Shown here piece by piece: positions 1-6,470 of a DNA stretch of 6,719 bases. This stretch comes from Chitinophagaceae bacterium (GTDB lineage Bacteria; Bacteroidota; Bacteroidia; Chitinophagales; Chitinophagaceae). Each line of letters starts with the position of its first letter. Position 1 is the stretch's first letter. The notes under the pieces are model-generated. The model worked only from the letters and a program-made list of their open reading frames with translations, was not told the DNA's origin and did not search any database. Where the stretch lies: NCBI GenBank assembly GCA_003132765.1, contig PKYU01000343.1, forward strand, positions 1-6,719. The letters run 5' to 3'. A program made the position numbers and the translations under genes.

Positions 1-867
1 ATGGAAAAAATAGATGCTATGATTGTGACTCCTGATAACAGGATTTTTGGCAAAAAAGAAATTGATCCGGCTAAAATAGTATATCACTCAGAAACTTTTG
101 ATATTAAAGAAGCTGCCCAAAGAGAAAACGTAAATGTCCCACGGGGTAAATTTATTACCCGATATGATTTACCAATTTATCCTGATACACTTGTTTGGGT
201 AAGAGATTTTTCTTACTCCTATAATGAACCAATGGCCAAGCAATATTATAGTCATCCGGCTTTTGGAAATTATCCTGTGGTAGGCGTAAACTGGAAACAA
301 TCAACGGCATTTTGCGAATGGCGTACTCATTTGCTCAATGCGTATTTATTTAATAAAAACAGAGCCACAGAATCTCCCTTCCGTCTTCCCACAGAAGCCG
401 AATGGGAATATGCTGCCAGGGGCGGAAGATCTCAATCTCCTTATCCCTGGGGAGGTCCTTATTTAAGAAACAGAAAAGGTTGCCTGCTTGCTAACTTTAA
501 ACCTGGGAGGGGTGATTATCCTGAAGATGGTGGTTTCTATACGGTTAGAGCTGATGCATATTGGCCAAACGATTTTGGTTTATATAATATGGCTGGAAAT
601 GTGGCAGAGTGGACTTCATCATTATATTATGAAGGTGGTTACAATTTTCAACATGATATGAACCCAGACATACGCTGGAATGCCAAGGATCAGGATCCGC
701 CGCGGATGAAGCGTAAAGTGATTCGTGGAGGAAGCTGGAAAGATGTTGGTTACTTTTTGCAAACAAGTACCCGCACATATGAATACCAGGATACAGCTAA
801 GTCCTATATTGGATTTCGTTGTATAATTGATTTGCCGCCATCCGCAAGTAAAAAAGGAAAGAAATAA
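1..867 (+). CDS. gldK: GldK, T9SS ring lipoprotein (3' partial gene, C-terminal 288 aa)
   Basis: GldK is an outer-membrane lipoprotein that forms, with GldN, the periplasmic ring of the type IX secretion system. The visible part is the C-terminal portion of an FGE-sulfatase-like fold: YPVVGVNWKQ (91-100), FRLPTEAEWEYAARGG (127-142), YPWGGPY (148-154), NMAGNVAEWT (196-205), VIRGGSWKDVGYF (240-252) and the closing SYIGFRC (268-274). In formylglycine-generating enzyme the stretch after GGS carries the two active-site cysteines. Here it reads WKDVGYFLQTSTR with no Cys, so the protein is structural rather than catalytic, as known for GldK. Family members are usually about 430-480 aa. The frame is open to base 1, so the Met there is probably internal, and the lipoprotein signal and N-terminal part of the fold lie upstream. 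It is followed in the same orientation by gldL after 124 bases. Identity is secure; the true start is not visible. Confidence 0.95.
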   Translation: MEKIDAMIVTPDNRIFGKKEIDPAKIVYHSETFDIKEAAQRENVNVPRGKFITRYDLPIYPDTLVWVRDFSYSYNEPMAKQYYSHPAFGNYPVVGVNWKQSTAFCEWRTHLLNAYLFNKNRATESPFRLPTEAEWEYAARGGRSQSPYPWGGPYLRNRKGCLLANFKPGRGDYPEDGGFYTVRADAYWPNDFGLYNMAGNVAEWTSSLYYEGGYNFQHDMNPDIRWNAKDQDPPRMKRKVIRGGSWKDVGYFLQTSTRTYEYQDTAKSYIGFRCIIDLPPSASKKGKK

Positions 868-991
868 ATATTATTCCATAGAAAAAATTTTAAGAAAATC
901 TTACTGCGTGTATTAAATAGTGATTTAGTATATACATTAGATTGTATGAATACTAACCAAATAAACATTAAAAATTAAAATCTAAATTATC
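868..991 (+). promoter_or_regulatory. gldK-gldL intergenic leader with imperfect hairpin
   Basis: This 124-base AT-rich gap separates gldK from gldL. Bases 925-936 (TTAGTATATACA) pair with 943-947 (TGTAT) and 950-956 (ATACTAA). The result is a 12-bp stem with a 2-base bulge (GA, 948-949) and a 6-base loop (937-942). No U-run follows, so it is not a standard terminator. It could be a transcript-processing or stability element between the gldK and gldLMN parts of the message, or a protein-binding site. The stem is almost all A-T pairs, so chance is possible. I found no good match to the Bacteroidota promoter pattern (TTG and TAnnTTTG) here. The last bases before the gldL ATG are A-rich and lack a Shine-Dalgarno sequence. 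Confidence 0.35.
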
Positions 992-1750
992 ATGGCTCAA
1001 CCAAAAAGGAATTTCTTAACCCTAATTGACGTATTAGTAAGCGCCGGTGCTGCGGTAGTAATCTTTGCAGCCTGGGCAAAATTGACCCACCAGTCCTATG
1101 CAGATACCTTGCTTGGAATTGGGATGTTTACTGAAACAGGTATATTCCTGGTATATGCTGGTATCGAATGGGTTAAACCACAAGGCAGGCACGATCACGT
1201 TCCTGCAGCTGAAGCCGTAAAAGGAAATCCAGCATTGGCTTCAATGGATAAAATGTTAATGGAAGCAGAAATTACCCCTGCCAATATGAAAAAACTTGGC
1301 GATAATTTCCAGAAATTAGGCACTACAGTTTCTCACCTCGGAGAAGTGGGAGATATTGTGAAATCTACCGGAGATTTTTCTGCGAAAACCAAGGAAGCTA
1401 CTTCAGCTCTTGGAATGATGAAAGAAGCTTATGTGAACTCCGCAAATACAATGAAGAGTTTTAACAATGCGGCTGATAGCGCGAAAGGGTTCCACGACCA
1501 GGTTCAGGTACTTACAAAGAATCTGGGCTCATTGAATACAATCTATGAGCTTGAATTGAATGAAAGCAATAATCATCTGAAAACTTTAAATAGTTTCTAC
1601 GGCAGAATGGCTCAGGCGAGTGAAGTAATGGTGTCAACTGTAGAAGATGCTCAATCTACCAAACAACAAATAAGCGCTTTGGCAACTAACCTTGCAAAAT
1701 TGAATAATGTTTACGGTAATATGTTGAGCGCAATGCAGGGTAGACAATAA
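992..1750 (+). CDS. gldL: GldL, inner-membrane T9SS/gliding motor subunit
   Basis: GldL forms with GldM the inner-membrane motor that uses proton-motive force to drive T9SS secretion and gliding. The 252-aa protein has two N-terminal membrane helices, about residues 8-29 and 38-58, joined by a short loop. Polar residues typical of the family are visible: K30 and H33 at the end of helix 1 (AKLTH), E48 inside helix 2 (MFTETGIF), which matches the key motor glutamate of the family, and E59 at the end of helix 2. Residues 64-252 form a soluble cytoplasmic domain rich in Ala, Lys, Asn and Ser with likely long helices. An LNxxY motif recurs at 181-185, 199-203 and 237-241, and the last copy lies in the C-terminal LNNVYGNMLSAM. 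The ATG at 992 is preceded by an A-rich leader with no Shine-Dalgarno sequence, as is common in Bacteroidota. gldM follows after 48 bases, so co-transcription is likely. Length and order match the family. Confidence 0.96.
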   Translation: MAQPKRNFLTLIDVLVSAGAAVVIFAAWAKLTHQSYADTLLGIGMFTETGIFLVYAGIEWVKPQGRHDHVPAAEAVKGNPALASMDKMLMEAEITPANMKKLGDNFQKLGTTVSHLGEVGDIVKSTGDFSAKTKEATSALGMMKEAYVNSANTMKSFNNAADSAKGFHDQVQVLTKNLGSLNTIYELELNESNNHLKTLNSFYGRMAQASEVMVSTVEDAQSTKQQISALATNLAKLNNVYGNMLSAMQGRQ

Positions 1751-1798
1751 ATGAATTGTATAATCCAAATTTGAAAACCAAAGTAAAATTTAAAAACC

Positions 1799-3337
1799 AT
1801 GGCATTACCCAGAGAACCAAGGCAAAAGATGATTAACGTGATGTACCTTGTACTCACAGCCATCCTTGCTCTGAACGTTTCCAATGAGGTAATAAGTGCA
1901 TTTAGGGTTGTTAATAAAAGTTTAGAAACTTCCAACGACAACATAGCTGCCTCAAATAATACCTTATATAAGTCTTTAGAAGAAAAGCTTAAGGAACCAC
2001 AATCTAAAGATAAAGCCGCCATTTGGGAGCCAAAAGCTGTGCAGGCTCAAAAGCTTTCCGCTGCTATGTATATTTATCTTGACAGTCTAAAGAAAGCCCT
2101 GAAAGTGACAGCCGAACTCCAAATGAGGGCGCCACTTCCAGGAACCGCCGATAGCATTGAAGATTTTAGGGCAGATAATCTTGATGCCTCAACCCGGATG
2201 TTTGAAACCAAAAAACAAGGCCCGATTCTTAAAGAAAGGCTTGATCAATATAAAGAGGCTATGCTAAATATTGATCCTACTATTAAAGCACAATTTGAGA
2301 AATCATTCCCTGTTAGTACAATTCCTCCAAAAACGCAGGAAGGTCATAACAAAGATTTTACACAGGCTTTCTTTCATATGACCCCAACTATTGCGGCTTT
2401 GACCATCCTTAGTAAGTTTCAAAACAATATTAAGAATGCCGAAAGTGAAATAGTTACTTATTGCCATAATCAAATTGGTTCCGTTGAAGTTCATATGGAC
2501 CAAGTTGGATTGCTCGTTGGAACAAATTCAACTTATTTAATGCCCGGCCAGCCACTAGAGATTACTGCAGGTGTTGGCGCTTACAGTTCAGCAGCATCTC
2601 CTACTATTACAATTAATGGCAATAATGTTCCTGTATCAAACGGGCAGGGAAAATATACAACCAATGTTAGTGGAGCAGGTGAGCATACAGTAAATGTGAA
2701 TGTATCCTTTAGAGATGAAAATAATAATATTCAGACTAAATCAGTACCTGTAAAGTATACTGTTGGAACTCCCGGTGGCGCAGCAGTTATGCTAGATAAA
2801 ATGAATGTATTTTACATTGGCGTAGATAATCCTGTTACAATTAATTCAGGAACTGGCTGGGATAAAACCAAAGTATCGATATCTTCGGGTTCTTTAACTC
2901 AAGAGGGAGCCCCAGGTAAATATATAGTGAAAGTTAATAATATTGGTAAAACAACAATCAATATTAATGCTGAAGGCAAAACGAGTACTTATGATTTCAG
3001 AATAAAAAGGATTCCTGATCCTATACTTAAAGTGGGGCCAGCCAGCGGAGGAAGAGTTCAATCTGTTGTTTTTAAAAATCAACAATTTTGCCGCGCTGAC
3101 CTTGAAAATTTTGACTTTGATGCAAGATTTAGCGTGATAAGTGCAACTGTATATTTTTCCGGCGCAAATTTTCCGAATGTAAAAGAAGCGAACCTTACTG
3201 GAGGAAATCTTTCTTCCATATCAGGAGATTTAGCAAGATGTATACCCGGAACTTCCATAACTTTTGACAACGTAAGAGTTCAGGGACCTGATGGAACAGT
3301 AAGAACAATACTCGGCCCTGGCTTCATTTTATATTAA
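1799..3337 (+). CDS. gldM: GldM, membrane-anchored periplasmic shaft of the T9SS motor
   Basis: GldM spans the inner membrane once and extends through the periplasm to the GldK/GldN ring, passing on motion from GldL. The 512-aa length is what the family shows. The N-terminus carries the family signature PRQKMINVMYLVLTAILALN (7-26), with the single membrane helix at about 11-31. R8 matches the conserved arginine that sits opposite the GldL glutamate. The NVSNEVISAF segment follows. Residues about 36-225 are helical (the GldM N-terminal domain). From about 226 the sequence becomes beta-rich and Gly/Asn/Thr-rich, consistent with the successive Ig-like periplasmic domains: D2 about 226-322, D3 about 327-402 and the C-terminal D4 about 405-512 (RIPDPILKVG onward). 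Two cysteines (431 and 481) lie in D4; whether they pair is unknown. The start at 1799 is preceded by A-rich sequence ending ACC-ATG, with no Shine-Dalgarno. gldN begins 19 bases after the stop. Confidence 0.97.
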   Translation: MALPREPRQKMINVMYLVLTAILALNVSNEVISAFRVVNKSLETSNDNIAASNNTLYKSLEEKLKEPQSKDKAAIWEPKAVQAQKLSAAMYIYLDSLKKALKVTAELQMRAPLPGTADSIEDFRADNLDASTRMFETKKQGPILKERLDQYKEAMLNIDPTIKAQFEKSFPVSTIPPKTQEGHNKDFTQAFFHMTPTIAALTILSKFQNNIKNAESEIVTYCHNQIGSVEVHMDQVGLLVGTNSTYLMPGQPLEITAGVGAYSSAASPTITINGNNVPVSNGQGKYTTNVSGAGEHTVNVNVSFRDENNNIQTKSVPVKYTVGTPGGAAVMLDKMNVFYIGVDNPVTINSGTGWDKTKVSISSGSLTQEGAPGKYIVKVNNIGKTTININAEGKTSTYDFRIKRIPDPILKVGPASGGRVQSVVFKNQQFCRADLENFDFDARFSVISATVYFSGANFPNVKEANLTGGNLSSISGDLARCIPGTSITFDNVRVQGPDGTVRTILGPGFILY

Positions 3338-3356
3338 AGAGAAAATATCAACGGCT

Positions 3357-4409
3357 ATGAAAAAAATAATTTTAAAATACCTTGTAATTGCCATCTGTTT
3401 TGGTATGGTAAGCAATTTCGCGGAAGCACAGACTAAGAAGAAGAAAACTACTACTTCCCGGAGCGTAAAAAAACGTACCACAGCAAAGCGTACTACCAAC
3501 TCGAAAACGAAGGCTGTAATAAGGCCAAGTGCTAAAGTAGATACTGCAGTCGTCGTTGCGCCTCCTCCTTTATTGATTGATAGCCTACCTGTAACTGTAG
3601 TGAAAAAATCATTACGACCTGATGATGCTATTGAACGTAATCTTGTAAAAGACAGAACGCCTTTACCATATACTTATTTGCGTGAAGATGATGCTGTTTA
3701 CCGTGAAAAAGTTTGGAGGGAAATAGATACCAGGGAAAAAATAAATTTGCCATTTAGGTATTCTGCGACTGAAGATAATGGAAATCAGCGTTTTATATCT
3801 ATACTCCTGAAAGCAATTCAGGATGGACAAGATAACGGCGGTGTAACAGCCTTCAGTCCCGTTGATGACAGGTTTACAACTCCAATGACTGTTCCTGAGG
3901 TAGCAGAAACAATTTCTGGAGAATCGGTTTCTGTTCCGATTTATGATTCGGTAGGAAATGTAACAGGCTATAAGCAGACAATGCCAGAGATTAATCTCGA
4001 TTCATTTTATAAATTCAGAATAAAAGAGGAAGTTATCTTCGATAAGGAAACATCCCGGTTGTATTGGAGAATTTTAGGCATTGCCCCAGTAAAGAATATT
4101 ATAACCTCACAAGGTATTAATTTGGGAGAATCTCCGCTTTTTTGGATATATTATCCTGATATGCGTCCCATATTTGCGAAGTATGAAGTTTACAATGGAA
4201 AGAATTTTGGAGCCCGTATGAGTTGGGAAGAACTTTTTGAAAGCCGGATGTTTTATGGCCGAATCATTAAAAGTACCCTGGACAATCCTTTTGACCTGGA
4301 CTTATCCCAGCAACAAGGACTTAAAGGAAACAGAATATTACAACTACTGGAAGGCGAAGATATTCAAAACAGAATCTTTAATTATGAACAGAGTTTGTGG
4401 AGTTATTAA
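3357..4409 (+). CDS. gldN: GldN, periplasmic ring component of T9SS
   Basis: GldN is the secreted partner of the lipoprotein GldK in the periplasmic ring of T9SS. The 350-aa product begins with a clear type I signal peptide: KK at 2-3, a hydrophobic core at about 4-19, and a likely cleavage after AEA at residue 24. This leaves Gln25 as the first mature residue, a common pattern in Bacteroidota. Residues 26-57 are a very basic, low-complexity Lys/Thr/Arg linker, and a Pro/Val stretch follows at about 66-80. The conserved GldN domain runs from about 84 to 350. It includes RPDDAIERNLVKDRTPLPY (87-105), KVWREIDTREKINLPF (118-133), LYWRILGIAPVK (235-246), LFWIYYPDMRP (261-271) and SWEELFESRMFYGRI (289-303). 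The start lies 19 bases after gldM, with a purine-rich AAAGAGAAAA upstream at some distance. A strong terminator follows the stop, so this is the last gene of the operon. Confidence 0.96.
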   Translation: MKKIILKYLVIAICFGMVSNFAEAQTKKKKTTTSRSVKKRTTAKRTTNSKTKAVIRPSAKVDTAVVVAPPPLLIDSLPVTVVKKSLRPDDAIERNLVKDRTPLPYTYLREDDAVYREKVWREIDTREKINLPFRYSATEDNGNQRFISILLKAIQDGQDNGGVTAFSPVDDRFTTPMTVPEVAETISGESVSVPIYDSVGNVTGYKQTMPEINLDSFYKFRIKEEVIFDKETSRLYWRILGIAPVKNIITSQGINLGESPLFWIYYPDMRPIFAKYEVYNGKNFGARMSWEELFESRMFYGRIIKSTLDNPFDLDLSQQQGLKGNRILQLLEGEDIQNRIFNYEQSLWSY

Positions 4410-4426
4410 ATGGAGAAAAATATAGT

Positions 4427-4458
4427 AAAAAAGGGAAGCAATTTTGCTTCCCTTTTTT
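4427..4458 (+). terminator. Rho-independent terminator after gldN
   Basis: A perfect 14-bp inverted repeat, AAAAAAGGGAAGCA (4427-4440) and TGCTTCCCTTTTTT (4445-4458), encloses the four-base loop ATTT. The G/C core sits next to the loop and the right arm ends in six T, the usual form of an intrinsic terminator. It starts 17 bases after the gldN stop, so it closes the gldKLMN transcript. The left arm starts with six A, so it could also stop transcription from the other strand, although no minus-strand gene is seen nearby. Confidence 0.92.
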
Positions 4459-4544
4459 AATTTAATGAAAAATAGGAAAAAAGAAAATCAAGATACTTTT
4501 AAGATATAATGTTATTAAGCTAGTATTTGAAAAGGTTTGACACT

Positions 4545-4553
4545 TGTGGATAA
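4545..4553 (-). other. Exact DnaA-box consensus match
   Basis: The plus strand reads TGTGGATAA, the reverse complement of the DnaA-box consensus TTATCCACA. It lies in the AT-rich gap 136 bases after the gldN stop. No second clear box is visible nearby; the nearest candidate, TTATTTACA at 4660-4668, has two mismatches. A replication origin would normally hold a cluster. About 0.05 exact matches are expected by chance over both strands of a window this size with even base use, so a single one may be accidental or a minor DnaA-binding site. Confidence 0.3.
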
Positions 4554-4881
4554 ATTTCTTATTTCCTCACCACTCGATCAAATTTTTCCTCCTATTTTTA
4601 GAACGGTTTTTCATAGGATATTGGATTTAATTCAGGGAGAATTTATATTCACCCCTCTTTTATTTACAATAATAACAATAGTAAATACTATTAAAATCAA
4701 ATGCATGCTTTAGAAGGTGCGATGTCATGAATTTAGCTTGTTCAATTAATAAACATCAATTATTTAAGATTTAGTTGCTCTGCTATTAATATATTATCTT
4801 ACCGAATATGTGATATTAGTTTTCCTAAGGCTTACCTTTCTACACACAAAAAAAACTCGCCGGTATAATTTCTTTTTAGAG

Positions 4882-4906
4882 TCAATTTCAAAAATGGGGA
4901 AATTGA
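4882..4906. repeat. Perfect 8-bp inverted repeat, 9-base spacer
   Basis: TCAATTTC (4882-4889) and GAAATTGA (4899-4906) are exact reverse complements separated by 9 bases. The repeat sits about 110 bases upstream of the AI-2E start, where an operator or a leader hairpin could lie. No run of T follows the right arm directly, so terminator function is not supported. It is AT-rich and could be chance. Confidence 0.35.
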
Positions 4907-5016
4907 GAAAACTTGTTTTTAAAAATACCCGCACATTTTTAACCTTCGTCTATTGATATTTCATTTTATGATAATTGAGCTGTATAAAATTGTTGGCATT
5001 ATAATAATCTACTACA

Positions 5017-6129
5017 ATGAGCAACCCTGAAACTGTATCATATCCTCAAAAGCTTAGCTACCAGCTTTCAATAATTCGACTTATCGGCATTTTCATTTAC
5101 GTTGGTCATGGAGTGTTGGTGCCTATTTACTTTGCTATACTTTTAACTATTTTATTATTACCCGTTACGAACCTGTTGGAAAAATTATATTTTCCCACAA
5201 TAATTGCAAATTTTATTGCTGTGATACTGGCCTTGTCTTTCATTGCAGGTGTTGTATATTTTCTTTCCTCCCAAATGGCAGGGTTTTTAAATGATATTCC
5301 TTCTATCAGGGTACACCTGGCCCAACATATTGCTGATTTACAAAACTGGGTAGTTCAAAAACTACACATAAGTGCAGCACAACAAAAAGTTATTATTGAT
5401 ACTGCCAGCGAAAATGTAAGGCATTCCAGCGGCCAATACATTGGGCAAACTTTCCTTAATGTATCAGAAACGGTGATGATTATTGTGCTGGTGGCCATCT
5501 ATTCTTTCCTCCTACTTTGTTACAGGCATTTAATCAAAAGGTTTTTGTTTGCCGTTTTTAAAAGCGAGCACAAAGAAAGGCTTCAGCAGGTAATTCTTGA
5601 ATCAAAACAAATTATTCAAAAGTATATGACTGGGCTTCTAATAGAAATGACCATTGTCGCCACCTGCAATTCGGTTGTATTATTATTGATTGGTGTTAAG
5701 TATGCTATTTTCCTGGGTGTATTTGCGGCTATACTCAATATCATTCCTTATATAGGTTTGTTTACCGGCTTACTGTTTACGGTGTTGGTAACATTAGGTA
5801 ATTACTCTGGCATTAATGAAATTGTTTGGATTATTGTTGGTTTGGAAGTCATACATTTTTTAGATGCTAATTTTTTAATGACAAAGGTCGTTGGCTCTAA
5901 GGTAAAAATAAATGCTTTGATGACTATTGTTGGCGTTGTAATAGGGGGTACTTTGATTGGTCTGCCGGGAGTATTTTTGGCATTGCCCACGATTGCCATT
6001 TTAAATGTAATATTTTCCCAAATTGATACACTTAAACCATGGTCCATTTTACTCAGTGATGACCGGGAGAATATCACTCAAAAAAGAATACTAAGACATC
6101 TACAAAAACTTAGCAGCAAAAAAAAGTAA
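5017..6129 (+). CDS. AI-2E family transporter (PerM/YhhT-like membrane protein)
   Basis: This is a 370-aa multi-spanning inner-membrane protein of the AI-2E/UPF0118 family. Members have been linked to export of small molecules such as autoinducer-2, or to ion/proton antiport; the substrate here cannot be told. It has the family layout. Two close hydrophobic helices lie at about 20-50 and one at 62-86. An amphipathic, mostly soluble segment spans about 87-148, and a helix lies at about 150-168. A charged linker (171-203) precedes a block of hydrophobic segments from 205 to 335. Family-like motifs are ILNIIPYIGLFTG (239-251) and the closing IGGTLIGLPGVFLALPTIAIL (309-329). The C-terminal tail is basic (SSKKK). 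Length is normal for the family (about 340-370 aa). ATG 5017 is the first usable start, with stops just upstream in frame, and it has no Shine-Dalgarno. It stands as its own unit beyond the gldN terminator. Confidence 0.9.
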   Translation: MSNPETVSYPQKLSYQLSIIRLIGIFIYVGHGVLVPIYFAILLTILLLPVTNLLEKLYFPTIIANFIAVILALSFIAGVVYFLSSQMAGFLNDIPSIRVHLAQHIADLQNWVVQKLHISAAQQKVIIDTASENVRHSSGQYIGQTFLNVSETVMIIVLVAIYSFLLLCYRHLIKRFLFAVFKSEHKERLQQVILESKQIIQKYMTGLLIEMTIVATCNSVVLLLIGVKYAIFLGVFAAILNIIPYIGLFTGLLFTVLVTLGNYSGINEIVWIIVGLEVIHFLDANFLMTKVVGSKVKINALMTIVGVVIGGTLIGLPGVFLALPTIAILNVIFSQIDTLKPWSILLSDDRENITQKRILRHLQKLSSKKK

Positions 6130-6141
6130 TCCGATTTTACC

Positions 6142-6365
6142 TTAAGCCATGAACTTTATAAAGTGAATCTCTTTCAAGAGTTTATCAAATTGCCACTCTC
6201 GTTTTTGAACATTAAAGGGTAGGACAACTACAGACACTATGCCAGCCATCTAAAAGGCGATTAGGCTATACGGCTGGGTTACGAATAAATTCTCATCTAC
6301 AGTTCGTTCTCAGCAGCAGTTCCATCTGGCGAATAAGGATAGGTAATGGCTCTTATAATCAACTT
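6142..6365 (-). pseudogene. Probable decayed minus-strand gene fragment
   Basis: No intact gene lies between 6130 and 6470, yet the minus strand contains protein-like blocks in adjoining frames. Reading from high to low coordinates: 6365-6300 gives KLIIRAITYPYSPDGTAAEN plus EL. After a two-base frame change, 6309-6253 gives ERTVDENLFVTQPYSLIAF. An in-frame TAG follows (6252-6250). Then 6249-6142 gives 35 residues beginning MAGIVSVVVLPFNVQKREWQ and ending in FMA and a TAA stop. Further similar-looking but weaker text (6460-6377, containing LDKITGYNVDRLLLCWDF) lies upstream in another frame. The region is also less AT-rich than the gap before the AI-2E gene, as expected for former coding sequence. 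The tail LPFNVQ-KREWQFDKLLKEI loosely recalls the C-terminus of amidase-signature enzymes, which is a weak hint only. Sequencing errors instead of true decay, or chance open frames, cannot be excluded. Confidence 0.35.
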
Positions 6366-6389
6366 TTATATCTTTACCAAGCAGCAGTT
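6312..6389 (+). repeat. 10-bp direct repeat AGCAGCAGTT (two copies)
   Basis: AGCAGCAGTT occurs at 6312-6321 and again at 6380-6389. A related CAGCAGCAAG lies at 6419-6428. On the minus strand these are AACTGCTGCT and CTTGCTGCTG, which may be nothing more than Leu/Ala-rich codon runs within the suspected decayed gene. No target-site duplication or mobile element is associated. Confidence 0.3.
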
Positions 6390-6470
6390 GCGTGGCCGAC
6401 AGTTATAAAATCCCAGCACAGCAGCAAGCGGTCAACGTTGTAACCGGTAATTTTATCAAGACTCCGCAAA

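Larger units (their letters stand above)
4459..5016. other. AT-rich intergenic region without a convincing gene
   Basis: This 558-base stretch lies between the gldN terminator and the AI-2E gene. It is visibly AT-richer than the flanking genes, with many T-runs and A-runs and frequent stops in most frames. It holds one exact DnaA-box 9-mer (4545-4553, minus strand sense) and one 8-bp inverted repeat (4882-4906). The only ATG frames seen are very short: 9 codons from 4701, and 20 codons from 4894 coding for a basic peptide. Neither has a ribosome-binding signal. It must include the promoter of the AI-2E gene, but I could not place it with confidence. No tRNA or CRISPR-like repeat was seen. Confidence 0.7.

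Noticed and set aside
545..778. Minus-strand open frame within gldK
   Set aside because: It lies wholly inside the conserved GldK reading frame, and its translation has no recognisable domain; it is a shadow of the real gene.
1..867. Reading gldK as a complete 288-aa gene starting at base 1
   Set aside because: Family members are much longer and carry a lipoprotein signal and an N-terminal FGE-like segment that are missing here, so the Met at base 1 is most likely internal.
1711..2022. Minus-strand open frame across the end of gldL and start of gldM
   Set aside because: It overlaps two securely assigned genes on the other strand and its hydrophobic stretches mirror the GldM membrane helix codons.
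4237..4425. Plus-strand open frame overlapping the end of gldN
   Set aside because: It is a frame-shifted reading of the conserved GldN C-terminus; the extra bases past the gldN stop carry no protein-like signal.
4894..4956. 20-codon plus-strand ORF coding a basic peptide (MGKLRKLVFKNTRTFLTFVY)
   Set aside because: It has no ribosome-binding signal, its start falls inside the loop of the inverted repeat, and such short frames are expected by chance.
4985..4992. TAAAATTG as a possible Bacteroidota -7 element (TAnnTTTG) for the AI-2E gene
   Set aside because: One mismatch in the core, and the upstream TTG motifs (4953, 4974) are at the wrong distance, so it was not annotated.
5802..6077. Minus-strand open frame inside the AI-2E gene
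   Set aside because: It is antisense to conserved membrane segments of the AI-2E protein and has no family features of its own.
6130..6180. Possible terminator after the AI-2E gene
   Set aside because: Only very short stems (GTAA/TTAC, and CTCTT/AAGAG with a two-base loop) are seen, with no T-run in the right place.
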